Source: an uncultured Bacteroidota bacterium
GTDB taxonomy: Bacteria; Bacteroidota; Bacteroidia; Chitinophagales; Chitinophagaceae
Assembly (NCBI GenBank): GCA_938008665.1
Contig: CALLKA010000075.1
Location: forward strand, 1 to 32,023
Length of the DNA stretch: 32,023 nucleotides
Direction: 5' to 3'
The translations under genes and the position numbers were made by a program. Every line of letters begins with the position of its first letter. Position 1 is the stretch's first letter. The notes beneath the pieces are model-generated. The model was given only the letters and a program-made list of their open reading frames with translations. It did no database searches and was not told the origin of the DNA. Below, piece by piece: positions 14,885 to 25,271 of this stretch.

Positions 14885-15817
14885 ATGGATCCGCTATTAC
14901 GTTTGTCAAATTTAAAAAAATATTACGCTACCCAAAAAGCGGTAGATGATATTAGTTTTGAAATACAAAAAGGAAGCATTTTTGGATTACTTGGACCCAA
15001 CGGTGCAGGTAAAACAACCTTACTCAGAATGATTACCGGTATTTTTTATCCAGACGGCGGTGATATCATTTTAGACGGAAAACCATTTAATTCAATCGAC
15101 GATATCCAAAAAATTGGATATATGCCGGAAGAAAGAGGCTTATATAAAAAAATGAAAATTGGCGAACAGGCCTTATACCTAGCGCAATTAAAAGGCTTAT
15201 CGAAAGCAGAGGCTACTGAAAAAATAAAGTATTGGTTTAAGAAATTTGAGATGGAAACCTGGTGGAATAAAAAGGTGGAAGATTTAAGTAAAGGGATGAG
15301 TCAAAAATTACAATTTGTTATTACAGTATTGCATGAACCTAAATTGATCATACTAGACGAACCTTTTAGTGGTTTAGATCCTTTAAATGCAAATTTAATC
15401 AAGGAAGAAATATACAACCTTGCAAAAAAAGGGGCGACTATTATATTTAGTACACACCGTATGGAGCAGGTGGAGGAAATATGCGACCATATTGTTTTAA
15501 TGAATCTTGGTAAGAAAATACTAGATGGCACCGTGACTGATATCAAACAACAGTTTAAAGAGAACAGTTTTTTAATTCAGACTGACAATGAAGTTGCTAT
15601 TCCTACCAACCCTATTTTCAGCACTATCAGTAATGAGAAAAATAAAATATTGGTAAAAATAAATGAAGGTTACCAAAGCAATGATGTATTGAAATATTTA
15701 TTGCAGGAAAATGTCAATATCGTTGCTTACAATGAGCTACTCCCTTCCTTAAATGATATTTTTATCAAATTGGTCGAAAATACACATGCCACCGCAAGGG
15801 CATTTCAAAATAATTAA
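14885..15817 (+). CDS. ABC-2 type exporter ATP-binding protein (NatA/YhaQ-like)
   Basis: The protein has 310 residues from the ATG at 14885. A TTG nine bases upstream could extend it by three residues, but ATG is preferred and gives the usual MDPLLRLSNLKKYY start. It has Walker A GPNGAGKTT (37-45), a Q-loop-region GYMPEERGLY (79-87), signature LSKGM (134-138), Walker B LIILDEP (154-160), D-loop SGLDP and switch H191 (STHRMEQ). After residue 210 there is a C-terminal DUF4162-like domain. It energises the permease encoded 17 bp downstream. NatA/NatB-like sodium or YhaQ/YhaP-like drug export is the closest model; the substrate is unknown. GldA of gliding motility is also this type, but the permease does not look like GldF. 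Confidence 0.9.
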   Translation: MDPLLRLSNLKKYYATQKAVDDISFEIQKGSIFGLLGPNGAGKTTLLRMITGIFYPDGGDIILDGKPFNSIDDIQKIGYMPEERGLYKKMKIGEQALYLAQLKGLSKAEATEKIKYWFKKFEMETWWNKKVEDLSKGMSQKLQFVITVLHEPKLIILDEPFSGLDPLNANLIKEEIYNLAKKGATIIFSTHRMEQVEEICDHIVLMNLGKKILDGTVTDIKQQFKENSFLIQTDNEVAIPTNPIFSTISNEKNKILVKINEGYQSNDVLKYLLQENVNIVAYNELLPSLNDIFIKLVENTHATARAFQNN

Positions 15818-15834
15818 ATTTTAAAAATACGCAG

Positions 15835-17169
15835 ATGAATAAGACTTGGCTAATCATACAAAGAGAATATACAACAAGGGTAAAAAACAAGCGTTTTTTA
15901 ATTCTTACTTTTCTAATGCCATTATTAGTTGTGGGCTTTATTGCAGCATCTGGCTATTTGGCTATTTCGGGTGTGGAACAAAGAACCATTGCCGTGATTG
16001 ATCCCAATGGATTTATTAAAAATTCATTAAAAAATACGAATCAGATCAGCTTTAGTTTTCCAAATGATGTGGACACCAACAACTACAAGAAAAAAGGTTT
16101 TACTGATATTTTAATTTTACCAGAATTCAAAAAGAATGAAAAAACGGATTATATATTAAGGTCTCAAAAATCAATGGGACTCATGTTACAGGAAAGTATT
16201 AGCAATAAAATTAACAAGGCGATTGAAGATCAAATGTTGCAGGATGCTGGAATTAAACAAAGTATTTTAGATTCAATACATAACGCATCCAATGTAGCTG
16301 AATTGAAAGCCTATGAGGACAAAGGAAAATCAAGCAAGGAAAGCAATGCAGGCTTAGCGATGGGTATTGGATATGCCAGTGGTTTACTTATATATTTAAC
16401 TATGTTTATTTATGGCGCTATGGTCATGCGAGGTGTGATGGAAGAAAAAACAAACCGTATTGCAGAAGTCATCATCAGTAGTGTAAAACCTTTTGAATTA
16501 ATGATGGGTAAGATCATTGGCATTGGTGCTGTAGGATTAACCCAATTTATTTTATGGATTGTACTCATTATCAGTTTAACAAGTGTTGCCATGGGATTTT
16601 TACCTGCAGACGTGCAAAGTCAAGTGGCCACCCTACAACAAACAAATGGTCAGATGGCTGGCGGCGGTATGGCACAAGCAAGTGAGTCAGCAATGAAAAT
16701 ATACAATATGCAGCACACCATTGCTACTGCAAATTGGCCTTTAATTATTGGTTGCTTTATATTTTACTTTATTGGAGGATATTTATTTTACGCAGCTTTA
16801 TTTGCAGCAGTCGGAAGTACTGTAAATGAGGATCCACAGGATGCGCAGAGTTTAATGTTCCCTATTACCATGCCGCTTATATTTTCCTATGTAATTACAA
16901 CGATGGTGACCCAAAACCCAAATACCCCAATTGCTTTTTGGGCGAGTATTATACCATTTAGTTCCCCCATGGTCATGATGGCTAGAGTAGCCTATGGAGT
17001 TCCAAGTGCAGTTTCGTATTGGGAATTAATTTTAAGCATGGCAGTTTTAGTGGGTGGATTTATTTTTACCACTTGGCTTAGTGGACGCATTTACCGCACA
17101 GGTATATTATTGTATGGTAAAAAAGTGACTTGGAAACTAATGTTCAAATGGGCATTTAAGAAAGGCTAA
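15835..17169 (+). CDS. ABC-2 type permease (NatB/YhaP-like)
   Basis: The 444-residue protein has six predicted membrane segments. One lies near residues 22-46 (FLILTFLMPLLVVGFIAASG), then comes a large extracytoplasmic region (about 47-175) with IAVIDPNGF and IEDQMLQDAGI. Further segments follow near 182-202 (MGIGYASGLLIYLTMFIYG), then GAVGLTQFILWIVLIISLTS, WPLIIGCFIFYFIGGYLF, MPLIFSYVITTMV and LILSMAVLVGGFIF. The motif MRGVMEEKTNRIAEVIISSV after the second segment is typical of ABC-2 permeases of the NatB/YhaP type. It is co-transcribed with the ATPase and forms the channel of a cytoplasmic-membrane exporter. It converges on sprA with 30 bp between stops; that gap contains the palindrome AGTTTAAACT but no convincing terminator. 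Confidence 0.9.
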   Translation: MNKTWLIIQREYTTRVKNKRFLILTFLMPLLVVGFIAASGYLAISGVEQRTIAVIDPNGFIKNSLKNTNQISFSFPNDVDTNNYKKKGFTDILILPEFKKNEKTDYILRSQKSMGLMLQESISNKINKAIEDQMLQDAGIKQSILDSIHNASNVAELKAYEDKGKSSKESNAGLAMGIGYASGLLIYLTMFIYGAMVMRGVMEEKTNRIAEVIISSVKPFELMMGKIIGIGAVGLTQFILWIVLIISLTSVAMGFLPADVQSQVATLQQTNGQMAGGGMAQASESAMKIYNMQHTIATANWPLIIGCFIFYFIGGYLFYAALFAAVGSTVNEDPQDAQSLMFPITMPLIFSYVITTMVTQNPNTPIAFWASIIPFSSPMVMMARVAYGVPSAVSYWELILSMAVLVGGFIFTTWLSGRIYRTGILLYGKKVTWKLMFKWAFKKG

Positions 17170-17199
17170 TGCAAGCTAACCTAGTTTAAACTGATTTAC

Positions 17200-20100
17200 T
17201 TATAATGCGATACGTACATTCACACCCGTCCTTGTAGATATGATTGGCGGCGAAGAAGAAATGTAAGGTGTTGTTCTGCGTTGATCAAAGAAAAACTTAA
17301 GATTAATCTTACTATTCAATACATAATCAATAGATGGTTGTAAAGTAATTTCCTTTTGACCTCCAGTTCCATAGGCATTTGCTTGATCCAATCGACTATT
17401 ACTATTATACATATCACGAAGTCCTACATCTAATCTGAAAGTTAAATCATTCGCTAATTTCGCATTGTTCATGCCAGGAATATTAAATGGCAATTTCAAT
17501 CCTCTCGCGCGATAGCTGGTTCCAAAAATCCATTCTTTACTATTATTTTCACTTAATTGGTAATCCACCAAGCTTAAGGACAATAAACGACTCTTTTTAT
17601 ATTCAAAACGTAATGACCATTGTGTTACCGTTGTTAAATTAACACCAATTAATGGCTCCATTCGTTCACTAATGGTAATATTAGGAATTAAGAAATAAGG
17701 AATATAGTTACCGCTAATTGGATCCAAGAACGAAGGTGCTCCTAAAAATAATCTGTCCACATACATCAATGAGCTCGCAAAGCTATTCATGGATAAATTT
17801 CCATTATATCCATGTGACAATGAAATATTGGTGAAAAAATTAGAAAGTGGTTTTATTTTAGATAACCCATTATATAAAATATTCCAATTAGGCATGGGCA
17901 GCATTCCTGAAAATGGATTTGAACGTATGTTACTATTATTTTGATTCAACAATGCAACCGATTCCTTATCCTTACCCGTATAAGCTGCTATAAATGCTGG
18001 AATTAAAACATCCTGTGAATACTTGCCATAGCCAATTGCAAAACCATTAGGATCCTTTTTATTATCCCAATATGGATTTTTCTCCGCCACCCTATTTGAA
18101 ATACGTAATCGATTATCCTGGAAGGTTTGAAAAACACTTGAAATCATATTAGGATCATGACTATCAAAAAATGTATTCAATGCAAAGTAGCTAATACTAA
18201 AACCACCTGCTGATAAAGGATTTAAATGTGATTTAACTCCTGTACCACTAGTATCTTTAAATAATTCAGAATAATCTTTACTAAAAGTTTTATCTAAATT
18301 AACATCAATAATTAAATCTTTGACTGGCTCAATTTGCATTCGTATCGTTAATTTTTGATCAAAGCCCTGACGTAACATTAAGTTAAATTTATCATCCTTA
18401 GATAATAAACCTTTTGCATCCTGTTGTCTTAACCATGTTGTATCCGGTTGTTTACCAAATGCATAATCTATACCAGGAGCCAAACCATCCCAGGTTGAAT
18501 TTAAAAAGTTTACACCAGACATATAACCAGGTAAGCGACTATTATAATTTTCAGAATAATCTAATGAAGCTGTTTTCAACATCGTTAATAAACCAACGAT
18601 TTGCTTTACGCCACCAGGCACATTAATTGGTTCATTTGCTTTTAATACACGCTGTGCAATACGCTCTTGCTTTCGTGCTTCCCTCCATTTTTGTAAAGCA
18701 ATCGTTTTTTCCTTTCCTACTTTTCCATCCAAAGCCTCCTTTTTAGTCATTAATATTTTATTCGCTAAAGGATTGGTATTACCACTTGACTGATTTGGTG
18801 CGTCGGATAGCGCTGCTCGAATAAGTTTTGATTTATTATAGAAACTAGAAAAATTAAACTGTGCACTTAATTGTTGTGAAAATGTATTTTCAATCATATT
18901 TCCCAAATCCTGCGCCAACCTGCTTGCACCCACCCAATTATAATTAGTTGATGCATTATAACTAGACATGATCCAATCTGTTAATGGGAATTTATTGGTG
19001 GGGATATCGTATCTAAGTGTGACTCTTTGATTATACAAAGTATTACGTCCAGCACTAAGCAACATTCTTGTTAACGAATCCTTTTTTTCTTTGGTATCAA
19101 TACGACCATTGGGTTCATCAATTCTTGAATTTAAATTAGCGGTCATATCCAAGTTCAATGACCTAGTTAAACCCCAGCGCATATTAAATATGCGACTCAT
19201 CGTAAAATACTTGTCATAAGTGGTATCCACTTTATCCGTAGTGCCATCAAATGAATTTACCACCCTAGGAATAAACTCTCCAAATTGACGATCAAACACA
19301 GCACGATAACTAATTAAACTTGGCTTTGGATTAAAATTTACTTCTTTAGCCCATGTTAACCAAGGCGAACTTGATTTAATTAATTTTCTGAAGGGCTCTA
19401 TTGATTTTCCGTTATGATTAAATGTATATCCTATCGCACCCCTTTGTTTGTCGATCTTGTTTTGTTGTACTGTAGGGCTTGATTGTGACAACTGTGAATA
19501 TGAATAACTAAAATCAAAATTACTCAAGCTTATTAAAGTTTGTTTTTGTCCAGGTAAAAAACGGACATTGGTAAAGTTCAATGTTTTGATGGTGGTTTGA
19601 TCAATAGAAGCTTTTTGAACAGAATCTTTTTTTGCACCTGATAAAGCACTCATTTTATCCTTATATAATATGTCCTTATCAAATGGATCAAACTGTGGAT
19701 TTTCCATGGTTTTATTGATGCCTGCAAAAACTGGCAAGGAAATACGTGCTTGTTTTGGAAGAAGTTTCGCTGCATCAATATTGGCAGCAACATCCAATTG
19801 CGTTAAACCAGTTTTGGCACGTTCGTTCATTTTTTGTTCAATACCTCCAAAGCCACTGGTTCTGCTATTCACAGAAACTGCAATTGTTCCCAAATCAGCT
19901 AAGCTTACATCCATTCTTCCTAAAGCTGCCCATGAACCTTCTTCATCTAAATCTGATAATCTAAGTTCGTTAATCCAAACTTCAGCATCCATTGGCACTT
20001 CAGACTTGGTATTTTCAAATGCAATTAACACCCCACGCACTTCCCCTAAATTTGGATTACCCATCACCGAATATCTTTGTCTCCCAAAATTTTGACCAAA

Positions 20101-23100
20101 TTTTTTATTAAATGGAATGTTTTGCTTGTCTCTTTCTAATTTTAATTTAACCAAGTCCATTAAACTCAAATTCAACTCATTTTCCAAAGGCCAAACATCA
20201 CGCGCTTCGGAACTTGCATATAATTTTTGCTTTGTCGTAGTTAAGGGTATGCGAACCTCATAAAAGTTATTTTGGAAGTCCTGACCAATTCTGATAATTG
20301 CAGTCATGGAACCGCTATCCACCCTATTGATATTCTTTTTATCCTCAGCATGTAAAAACAGCGACATCTTTCCGTAACGTCTTACATCCACATTCATAGT
20401 TTTAAATACTCCGCGCGGTGAAGCATTTTTTTGTAATCCCTCTAATTGTATGCTTAATGCTTGCTCATTTTGTAATAAATTAATCCCATTATTACTTAAT
20501 AATTGAACACGTTCAATTCCAGGAGGAACCACATAATTCACTGGTGTACGGCTACCATTTTCCTCCAAGCTCACTGCCAAGGTATTTACTTTGGTATTTA
20601 TGCTGGCCCCCGTCAAAGTATCATAATTACCCAAACTGTCAATATTATAATTGTATTGTCGCCATTGATTACGCACTAAATCTAGTTTTGCAAAACGAAA
20701 TGTTACCGAATCTTCAAAGTCAGTTAAGTACATTCTAATAAATCGAATGGATTTAAAATCTCGAATGCCGTTAATATTTTTTTTGTCTGGTGTCTTAATA
20801 GGGATACGAAATAAATACCAATTTTCAACACTTTTTGACCCGTCTGCCAAGGTTACATTCACCGTTTTTGAATCAGTCACAAATTTTGTTGTCTTAGTGG
20901 AAATATTATTTTTCTCTAACTTGATTTCATATTCAAAATATGCTTCTGTTTCGTTTAATGTATTATCTCTATTTAAATCCTCATTATCTGGTAGCAAAGT
21001 TGCAGCACTACTAAATAAACCTGTACCCGCCAATGCAGAGTTGCCTTGTGGATTATTAAAGTTTTTATACCTGCCCAAAATGCCCACATTACTTGCATCA
21101 TACTTACCATCACGATACCATACATAGTTATCAGCTGATGGATCGTTTATAAATTGTTGCTTAACATTTGCATTAGTTATTTTATTTATAACATACGCTT
21201 TTTTATTACGTTCATCATCATCATTTAAACCATCCAATCCTACATCCTGATATTTTCTGTCCTCCGGATTATTACTAAATGCATTGGTAACTTGAATTGG
21301 ATTTACTGGAACCCTACCCCAAGTGGAACTGTCAATACCTGCAGGTATCGTTGGCGTGGGCATCCCATTTTCATAAAAGCGTCGGCCATCTCTTAAAATA
21401 TCTTCACTTACATTTCCCAAGTTCAATACCAAAGTTCCTTTAGTTGCATTTGATTTTAAAAATGGATCCTGCGCCCAAAACTCAACATACTCAATGATAC
21501 CAGTTTCAAAATCTGTTTGGTCTAAGGAACGCATAATTCCACCCCACTTTTCACTTGGTTTCATGAACTTTCCCGAAGCATCCATATCCTTATAATTAAA
21601 GTTATAAGGGCCACGTTCTTTGGGGTAATAACTCAAATCAAAAGTAGGTAACTGCACATCCGTAATATTCGTAGTTTTTTGCGGAAACAATTCATTGGTA
21701 AATACCTGACGAACTCTTGGATCACTTATCAAAGACAAGTTTGCTCTCAATGGATTATTAGTCGCGTTTTTATCCTGTAAGGTGGGTTCAATTGTATACC
21801 ATGCAAGCTTTGCTCTATTTTCATTATAATCGATTGAATCCGATAATTTTGCTTCCTTAAATCGCTCTTGCGGTGTAGATGCTAAAGTCCAAGAGGTAAA
21901 AGGAAAACGCAAATCAATATTGGTACGCGTTGCTTCAAAATCGTCTAAATAAACCACGCCATCTCCACCCCTTCCAATTTGTCGCGCATGCCCGGGTTGT
22001 AAAAAGGCCCCTTCCCCATATGCTGTTAAATAGGATTTTGTTTTAGTGCTATAAAAAGGAAGTTTATCCAAAGCCTTGGTTAATTTAGGCAACTCAGTTT
22101 TATAATTAAAATCAAAACCATACATGGCATTATTTATAGGATCCGAACCAAAATTTGTTTTAGTAAAAAATGGTCGTTCGCTTAATTTAGTTGATGACAA
22201 ACCAAATATAAAATCCTTACTGGCTATATAATCTAAACGCAATGCCCTAAAGCCACGTTCTTGAAATCCAAAACCTAAATTATTTTCAAAGGAAACATTC
22301 ACAGGAATATTAGAACTTAAAATACCAGGATTAATGATACGAACAGTTCCAGATCCATAATCAACAACATAATCGCGCCCTTCCATTAGTATTTGACCAC
22401 CAGCACGTACACTTACGGAACCTGGCGGTACATTAAATGCATTTAAACTAATCTCAGATCCACCTGCACTTCCCTTCACCTGACCTTCCATAACAAATCG
22501 ATTCAAGTTTGCATAAGTTTGGGCCTCGGCTTTAATGTTTCGATATAATTGTGGAAATAAATATTTTTTAGCAGTATCATCACTAACGCCTTTAAAAGCA
22601 ATGTTTTTTAAATCGTCACCGAAGGGTTCAAGTAAAGGAAATATGATACGTCCCATTTGAGACAATACTGTAAAACCTTCCACAAAGTCAAATACCCCAT
22701 CAGGTTGTGGATCATTGCGATTATTTAAACGATCTAACTGTAATAATTTAATTAATGATTGTCCAGCCACATTAGAACCTGTTACTGGCATGTATCTTTT
22801 CAACCCTCTGCTTGGCTCTTCATATAAAATGTTTAATTGGAAATCCTGTTGCTGTATGGAACCAAACAAATCTAAAGAGTACACGTTTTTCATCATCAAA
22901 TTCCATATTGGCAAATCGGTGCGCTGCGTGGTTGCTTTTAATAATTTTAAAAACAAAATATTTTGCACCCCTTTATTTGGATCTAATGCCGTATTCTCGG
23001 AAAACTCTCCCACTTGATATACCCTTCCATTGTATGTATATTGAAATGCAACGGCCAATACTTCGTCAGGCTGCAAAGGAATGTTCAATGATAAAAAACC

Positions 23101-24543
23101 TATTTGCGGATTAAAATAATATTCATTCTCCATTAGTTTACGCGCAAAAGTACGTTCGTAATCCTCGGCCGATTTTAAACCAGCCATATTTAATACGCCA
23201 GATACTGCTGAAGGATTCCTTGCTGCACTATTTTTATTATTAGTATCTACAACAATAGACTTATACAAGCTATTCGCATTATTCTCAGGAAACTTAACCG
23301 ATGTATTCGTAGCATATGTTCGATTACTTGGATTTGGCTCACCTAAATCCATCAAACCCACTACATCACGCGCATTGGTAGTTTGTCCATAACGGTTCGT
23401 TACCCAAACCTCAATTCTTTGAACCTGTGCCTGTCCTGTCACTAATGGCAAAGTGGACATTGCTGTGTTAAAATTATTTCTAAAATATTGCGCTAATAAA
23501 AAGTGTCTGTTTTCCTCGTAATCATCTAATCTTTTTTGAAATTTTTGGGTAGACGATCCTCCTTGTAGCGCCATAGATTGTCGCTGTGACTTTTGATTAG
23601 CAATGGCACCTGTAACAAATAATTTACCAAATTGCAATTGTGTTTTAAGACCAAACAAGTTTTGCGTACTAGGTATTAAAGTACTTCTTGAAATATAATT
23701 AATATTACCTGCTTCAATCGCTTTTATAATTTCATCTTTCTTTCCCTTATAATTTAATTTAATCTGATTATCAAATCCTAAATTGGAAAGTGTATTTAAG
23801 TTGATCGGGAATTTTAATTTATCTCCAATGCTCGCATTCATGCTAAAATTTGTATTTGCATCAAAATCAAATCCACCATTTCTACGCGCGCGTTCAGGCA
23901 AGGTTGGATTTTTTACATTTTGACCTTGATATCCAGCTTTAACATTTATTTCTCCTACAGGTTTAATATCCACTTTTAAATCTGAACCAGTTTTGCCAAA
24001 TAACCGATCAAAGTAGCTATCAAAAACTTTTGATTTAGGACGTGTAATTTTTCGATTTAATACGCCTATTGAATTTGCTCTTTGTCTAAAATAAGCCTGC
24101 TCATCCTTTGCGGTTTTTAATTTCCAAAATTCATCAAAATTTAAAGTGCTAGGTGTTCTTTGATAACCGGAACCAATCAAATCGGTTAAATAGTATCTTT
24201 TTGAAGCTGCATCGTACTCTACTTTACGCTTCAAAATGCTGGTATCTCTTAAATCATAGGGGTTGTTACTTGGTTGCGATAAAAAATCACCACGTTTATC
24301 TTGAATGGGGTAACGCAAATCATTCGTGAAAGCATAAACATTGGTATCATTGCGTAAGTCGGCATTATTCGCGCCAACAAATCCATTTAACTTTATTGAA
24401 TCTTTTTTAAATGCAGTGCTGTCTTTTTTCTTTCCAACTGTGTCTGATACATTTTTAGTTAAATCAATTTTTATTTGCGCATGCAAATTACTATTCGCAA
24501 AAAGCAAAGCGTAAAAAAATATAAATGATCTAAGAATACGCAA
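17200..24543 (-). CDS. sprA: T9SS outer-membrane translocon SprA (Sov)
   Basis: The 2447-residue protein is full length for SprA/Sov (about 2400-2500 residues). SprA forms the very large outer-membrane beta-barrel through which T9SS cargo leaves the cell, and is needed for gliding in gliding species. A signal peptide (MRILRSFIFFYALLF to about NLHAQ, residue 23) is followed by repeated Asn-rich beta-strand sequence, DDFEATRTNIDLRFPF and similar SprA-typical segments, and a C-terminal strand ending RTGVNVRIAL. The start is a TTG at 24543, as no in-frame ATG lies between it and the upstream stop; initiation at a nearby ATT is conceivable. It begins 31 bp after ruvA on the same strand, an adjacency I recall from other Bacteroidota. 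PorV and the PorK/L/M/N parts are elsewhere. Confidence 0.95.
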   Translation of the reverse strand: MRILRSFIFFYALLFANSNLHAQIKIDLTKNVSDTVGKKKDSTAFKKDSIKLNGFVGANNADLRNDTNVYAFTNDLRYPIQDKRGDFLSQPSNNPYDLRDTSILKRKVEYDAASKRYYLTDLIGSGYQRTPSTLNFDEFWKLKTAKDEQAYFRQRANSIGVLNRKITRPKSKVFDSYFDRLFGKTGSDLKVDIKPVGEINVKAGYQGQNVKNPTLPERARRNGGFDFDANTNFSMNASIGDKLKFPINLNTLSNLGFDNQIKLNYKGKKDEIIKAIEAGNINYISRSTLIPSTQNLFGLKTQLQFGKLFVTGAIANQKSQRQSMALQGGSSTQKFQKRLDDYEENRHFLLAQYFRNNFNTAMSTLPLVTGQAQVQRIEVWVTNRYGQTTNARDVVGLMDLGEPNPSNRTYATNTSVKFPENNANSLYKSIVVDTNNKNSAARNPSAVSGVLNMAGLKSAEDYERTFARKLMENEYYFNPQIGFLSLNIPLQPDEVLAVAFQYTYNGRVYQVGEFSENTALDPNKGVQNILFLKLLKATTQRTDLPIWNLMMKNVYSLDLFGSIQQQDFQLNILYEEPSRGLKRYMPVTGSNVAGQSLIKLLQLDRLNNRNDPQPDGVFDFVEGFTVLSQMGRIIFPLLEPFGDDLKNIAFKGVSDDTAKKYLFPQLYRNIKAEAQTYANLNRFVMEGQVKGSAGGSEISLNAFNVPPGSVSVRAGGQILMEGRDYVVDYGSGTVRIINPGILSSNIPVNVSFENNLGFGFQERGFRALRLDYIASKDFIFGLSSTKLSERPFFTKTNFGSDPINNAMYGFDFNYKTELPKLTKALDKLPFYSTKTKSYLTAYGEGAFLQPGHARQIGRGGDGVVYLDDFEATRTNIDLRFPFTSWTLASTPQERFKEAKLSDSIDYNENRAKLAWYTIEPTLQDKNATNNPLRANLSLISDPRVRQVFTNELFPQKTTNITDVQLPTFDLSYYPKERGPYNFNYKDMDASGKFMKPSEKWGGIMRSLDQTDFETGIIEYVEFWAQDPFLKSNATKGTLVLNLGNVSEDILRDGRRFYENGMPTPTIPAGIDSSTWGRVPVNPIQVTNAFSNNPEDRKYQDVGLDGLNDDDERNKKAYVINKITNANVKQQFINDPSADNYVWYRDGKYDASNVGILGRYKNFNNPQGNSALAGTGLFSSAATLLPDNEDLNRDNTLNETEAYFEYEIKLEKNNISTKTTKFVTDSKTVNVTLADGSKSVENWYLFRIPIKTPDKKNINGIRDFKSIRFIRMYLTDFEDSVTFRFAKLDLVRNQWRQYNYNIDSLGNYDTLTGASINTKVNTLAVSLEENGSRTPVNYVVPPGIERVQLLSNNGINLLQNEQALSIQLEGLQKNASPRGVFKTMNVDVRRYGKMSLFLHAEDKKNINRVDSGSMTAIIRIGQDFQNNFYEVRIPLTTTKQKLYASSEARDVWPLENELNLSLMDLVKLKLERDKQNIPFNKKFGQNFGRQRYSVMGNPNLGEVRGVLIAFENTKSEVPMDAEVWINELRLSDLDEEGSWAALGRMDVSLADLGTIAVSVNSRTSGFGGIEQKMNERAKTGLTQLDVAANIDAAKLLPKQARISLPVFAGINKTMENPQFDPFDKDILYKDKMSALSGAKKDSVQKASIDQTTIKTLNFTNVRFLPGQKQTLISLSNFDFSYSYSQLSQSSPTVQQNKIDKQRGAIGYTFNHNGKSIEPFRKLIKSSSPWLTWAKEVNFNPKPSLISYRAVFDRQFGEFIPRVVNSFDGTTDKVDTTYDKYFTMSRIFNMRWGLTRSLNLDMTANLNSRIDEPNGRIDTKEKKDSLTRMLLSAGRNTLYNQRVTLRYDIPTNKFPLTDWIMSSYNASTNYNWVGASRLAQDLGNMIENTFSQQLSAQFNFSSFYNKSKLIRAALSDAPNQSSGNTNPLANKILMTKKEALDGKVGKEKTIALQKWREARKQERIAQRVLKANEPINVPGGVKQIVGLLTMLKTASLDYSENYNSRLPGYMSGVNFLNSTWDGLAPGIDYAFGKQPDTTWLRQQDAKGLLSKDDKFNLMLRQGFDQKLTIRMQIEPVKDLIIDVNLDKTFSKDYSELFKDTSGTGVKSHLNPLSAGGFSISYFALNTFFDSHDPNMISSVFQTFQDNRLRISNRVAEKNPYWDNKKDPNGFAIGYGKYSQDVLIPAFIAAYTGKDKESVALLNQNNSNIRSNPFSGMLPMPNWNILYNGLSKIKPLSNFFTNISLSHGYNGNLSMNSFASSLMYVDRLFLGAPSFLDPISGNYIPYFLIPNITISERMEPLIGVNLTTVTQWSLRFEYKKSRLLSLSLVDYQLSENNSKEWIFGTSYRARGLKLPFNIPGMNNAKLANDLTFRLDVGLRDMYNSNSRLDQANAYGTGGQKEITLQPSIDYVLNSKINLKFFFDQRRTTPYISSSPPIISTRTGVNVRIAL

Positions 24544-24574
24544 TGAATAAGAATTAATAAATGAAATTAAATTG

Positions 24575-25171
24575 TTAGCAATTTTTTAGTGCTGCCTTAA
24601 TAAGCACTTCCAAACTTAATTCAGCACCTTCCGATTGTATAGTTTTGTCTACTGCCTTTTCGGCAACTGCCTTTTGAATACCAAGGGATATTAATGCCTG
24701 TATAGCATCTTGTTGTACATTAGATTTTGCAAATCCTGCACCTCCAGATAATTGATGTGCATTTAAAGGAATTTTTGAAAGTTTATCACGTAGTTCAAGC
24801 ACCAATCTTTCTGCTGACTTTTTTCCAATACCTTTAATCTGCTCCAACAATCTTGCTTCACCATTTACAATGGCTCTGATAATTTCTTCTGGTTGCATAC
24901 CCGATAACATCATTCGAGCAGTACTTGCACCTACACCAGATACACTAATCAAATGCAAAAACAAATCCTTTTCTGTTTGTTCATGAAATCCAAACAAAAC
25001 CTGTGAATTTTCGGTAATATGCAAATAGGTATAAAGTAGCCCTTTTTCTTTTTTTGAAATGGCTTCGTAGGTATTTAAACTAATATTTACCTCATATCCA
25101 ACACCCCCCACATCAACGATTAATTTAGCTGGGCTTAGCTGGACAAAATTTCCTTGTAAAAATGCGATCAT
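24575..25171 (-). CDS. ruvA: Holliday junction branch-migration protein RuvA
   Basis: RuvA binds the four-way junction and loads the RuvB motor. I chose the start at 25171 (MIAFLQGNFVQL), giving 198 residues, the usual RuvA length. An upstream in-frame ATG at 25222 would add 17 residues absent from the family. Domain I is the OB-fold (LIVDVGGVGYEVNISL). Domain II holds two helix-hairpin-helix motifs, LISVSGVGASTARMML and IKGIGKKSAERLVLEL. Domain III is the C-terminal helical part (QDAIQALISLGI to ALKNC) that contacts RuvB. No ruvB is in the window. sprA follows 31 bp downstream, so read-through is likely. The 100-bp gap to the divergent fabH contains promoter-like TATTTTTG on the minus strand at 25180-25187. 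Confidence 0.95.
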   Translation of the reverse strand: MIAFLQGNFVQLSPAKLIVDVGGVGYEVNISLNTYEAISKKEKGLLYTYLHITENSQVLFGFHEQTEKDLFLHLISVSGVGASTARMMLSGMQPEEIIRAIVNGEARLLEQIKGIGKKSAERLVLELRDKLSKIPLNAHQLSGGAGFAKSNVQQDAIQALISLGIQKAVAEKAVDKTIQSEGAELSLEVLIKAALKNC

Positions 25172-25271
25172 AATGTGTTCAAAAATAATACTTAAGCGAC
25201 GAAAAATGGGCATTTGAGCCAATTCTTAACCAAATTTTTAAGATATTTGTTGACCAAATATTAATACCAGT

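Noticed and set aside
19670..20095. A 141-residue plus-strand open frame inside sprA
   Set aside because: It is antisense to sprA, with no recognisable domain; one of several shadows within this long gene.
25172..25222. N-terminal extension of RuvA from an upstream ATG
   Set aside because: RuvA proteins begin with the MIAFLQG-type sequence found at 25171; the extra 17 residues are not part of the family.
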